From positions 1 through 5,394 of the forward strand of contig CAJXNF010000228.1 of NCBI GenBank assembly GCA_913056375.1: a DNA stretch of 5,394 nucleotides, in the 5' to 3' direction. The position numbers were made by a program, and so were the translations under genes. Positions 4,995-5,394 of the stretch are shown here, in pieces (the first letter of the stretch is position 1; every line of letters starts with the position of its first letter). This DNA comes from an uncultured Pseudomonadota bacterium. GTDB lineage: Bacteria; SAR324; NAC60-12. Below the pieces are notes generated by a model. It was not told the DNA's origin. It worked only from the letters and a program-made list of their open reading frames with translations, and ran no database searches.

Positions 4995-5394
4995 AACCAA
5001 GAATTGCTTTGATTCCTGGAGATCCCAGTGGGATCGGACCAGAACTAGTAGCGAAATTACTTGCTGAACCTGGACTCTCTAATGAAGTAGATGTCTTGGT
5101 AATTGGAGACTCCCATGTATTGGAAATGGGGCAGCACCAAGCTGGGGTGAAAAGTGGTTTTCAGCAGGTGGACCCCCTCGGAGGAAATTGGGTTTTGGAG
5201 AATTCAGAAAGTTTCGCCTTCCATCCCACCCAGACAATCGCTAGCTCTGATGTGAAGATTGCTGAGGCAACTCAAAGTTCAGGAGCATCGGTCTTGAGCA
5301 CCTTGGATATAGCATTGGATTTTGCGAGCGATGGGATCGTTGATGCAGTCGTCTTTGCTCCCTTCAACAAACAAGCAATGCACTCAGCTGGTTT
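4991..5394 (+). CDS. pdxA: PdxA-family dehydrogenase, probably PdxA2-type catabolic enzyme (partial, C-terminus off window)
   Basis: The frame is open for 134 codons from ATG 4991 to the window edge. It starts MKPRIALIPGDPSGIGPELV, containing the PdxA GDPxGIGPE signature (10-18), and reaches APFNKQAMHSAG (123-134), the family's (T/A)P-x-NK-x-x-x-H substrate-loop segment with Lys127. PdxA proper oxidises 4-phosphohydroxy-L-threonine in pyridoxal phosphate synthesis. PdxA2 relatives oxidise and decarboxylate D-threonate or D-erythronate 4-phosphate to DHAP, and TphB relatives act on a terephthalate diol. The setting (TTT transporter, GntR/FCD regulator, no vitamin B6 genes) favours a catabolic PdxA2-like role over B6 synthesis (inference). 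The HTE loop and the metal-binding histidines lie beyond the edge, so the active site cannot be checked. The start overlaps the GntR stop (ATGA) with only a weak TGGAAAA upstream, which points to translational coupling. A full-length protein would be about 330 residues. Confidence 0.88.
   Translation, partial: MKPRIALIPGDPSGIGPELVAKLLAEPGLSNEVDVLVIGDSHVLEMGQHQAGVKSGFQQVDPLGGNWVLENSESFAFHPTQTIASSDVKIAEATQSSGASVLSTLDIALDFASDGIVDAVVFAPFNKQAMHSAG

Noticed and set aside
4991..5394. Vitamin B6 biosynthetic PdxA
   Set aside because: The partial sequence cannot exclude it, but the coupling to a GntR regulator and an uptake operon fits a catabolic PdxA2-type enzyme better.

Overview
The window looks like a catabolic locus from a Gram-negative bacterium, most likely a proteobacterium. 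The evidence is an exported periplasmic solute receptor of the Bug/TctC family, a full tripartite tricarboxylate transporter (TTT), and a GntR regulator with an FCD effector domain. Base composition is slightly AT-rich by eye. A marine or environmental proteobacterium is plausible, but the genus cannot be read from this sequence.

Layout: (1) 1-1000, minus strand: the N-terminal 333 codons of a metal-dependent dehydrogenase of the Fe-ADH / sn-glycerol-1-phosphate dehydrogenase fold; it runs off the left edge. (2) 1001-1173: divergent regulatory region with an 18-bp FadR/GntR-type palindrome at 1119-1136. (3) 1174-4142, plus strand: a three-gene TTT operon, tctC (receptor), tctB (small membrane subunit) and tctA (large membrane subunit), with a stem-loop between tctC and tctB and an essentially gapless tctB/tctA junction. 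(4) 4143-4274: AT-rich intergenic region with a TATAAT box and two 20-bp inverted repeats. (5) 4275-4994: a GntR/FCD regulator whose stop codon overlaps (ATGA) the start of (6) 4991-5394: the first 134 codons of a PdxA-family dehydrogenase running off the right edge. No stretch longer than about 170 bases lacks a gene. No RNA genes, mobile elements or CRISPR arrays were seen.

How the genes may work together (inference): the receptor and TctAB import a small carboxylate. A PdxA-family enzyme outside vitamin B6 synthesis, next to a transporter and a GntR regulator, fits the PdxA2 role of oxidising and decarboxylating a four-carbon acid-sugar phosphate to dihydroxyacetone phosphate (DHAP). The divergent Fe-ADH-type enzyme belongs to a fold whose best-known member uses DHAP, or it may oxidise a precursor polyol. 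The GntR protein probably senses the substrate or an intermediate through its metal-bound FCD pocket and may control the transporter through the 1119-1136 site. The acid-sugar kinase (DUF1537 type) this model needs is not in the window and would be expected beyond the right edge.
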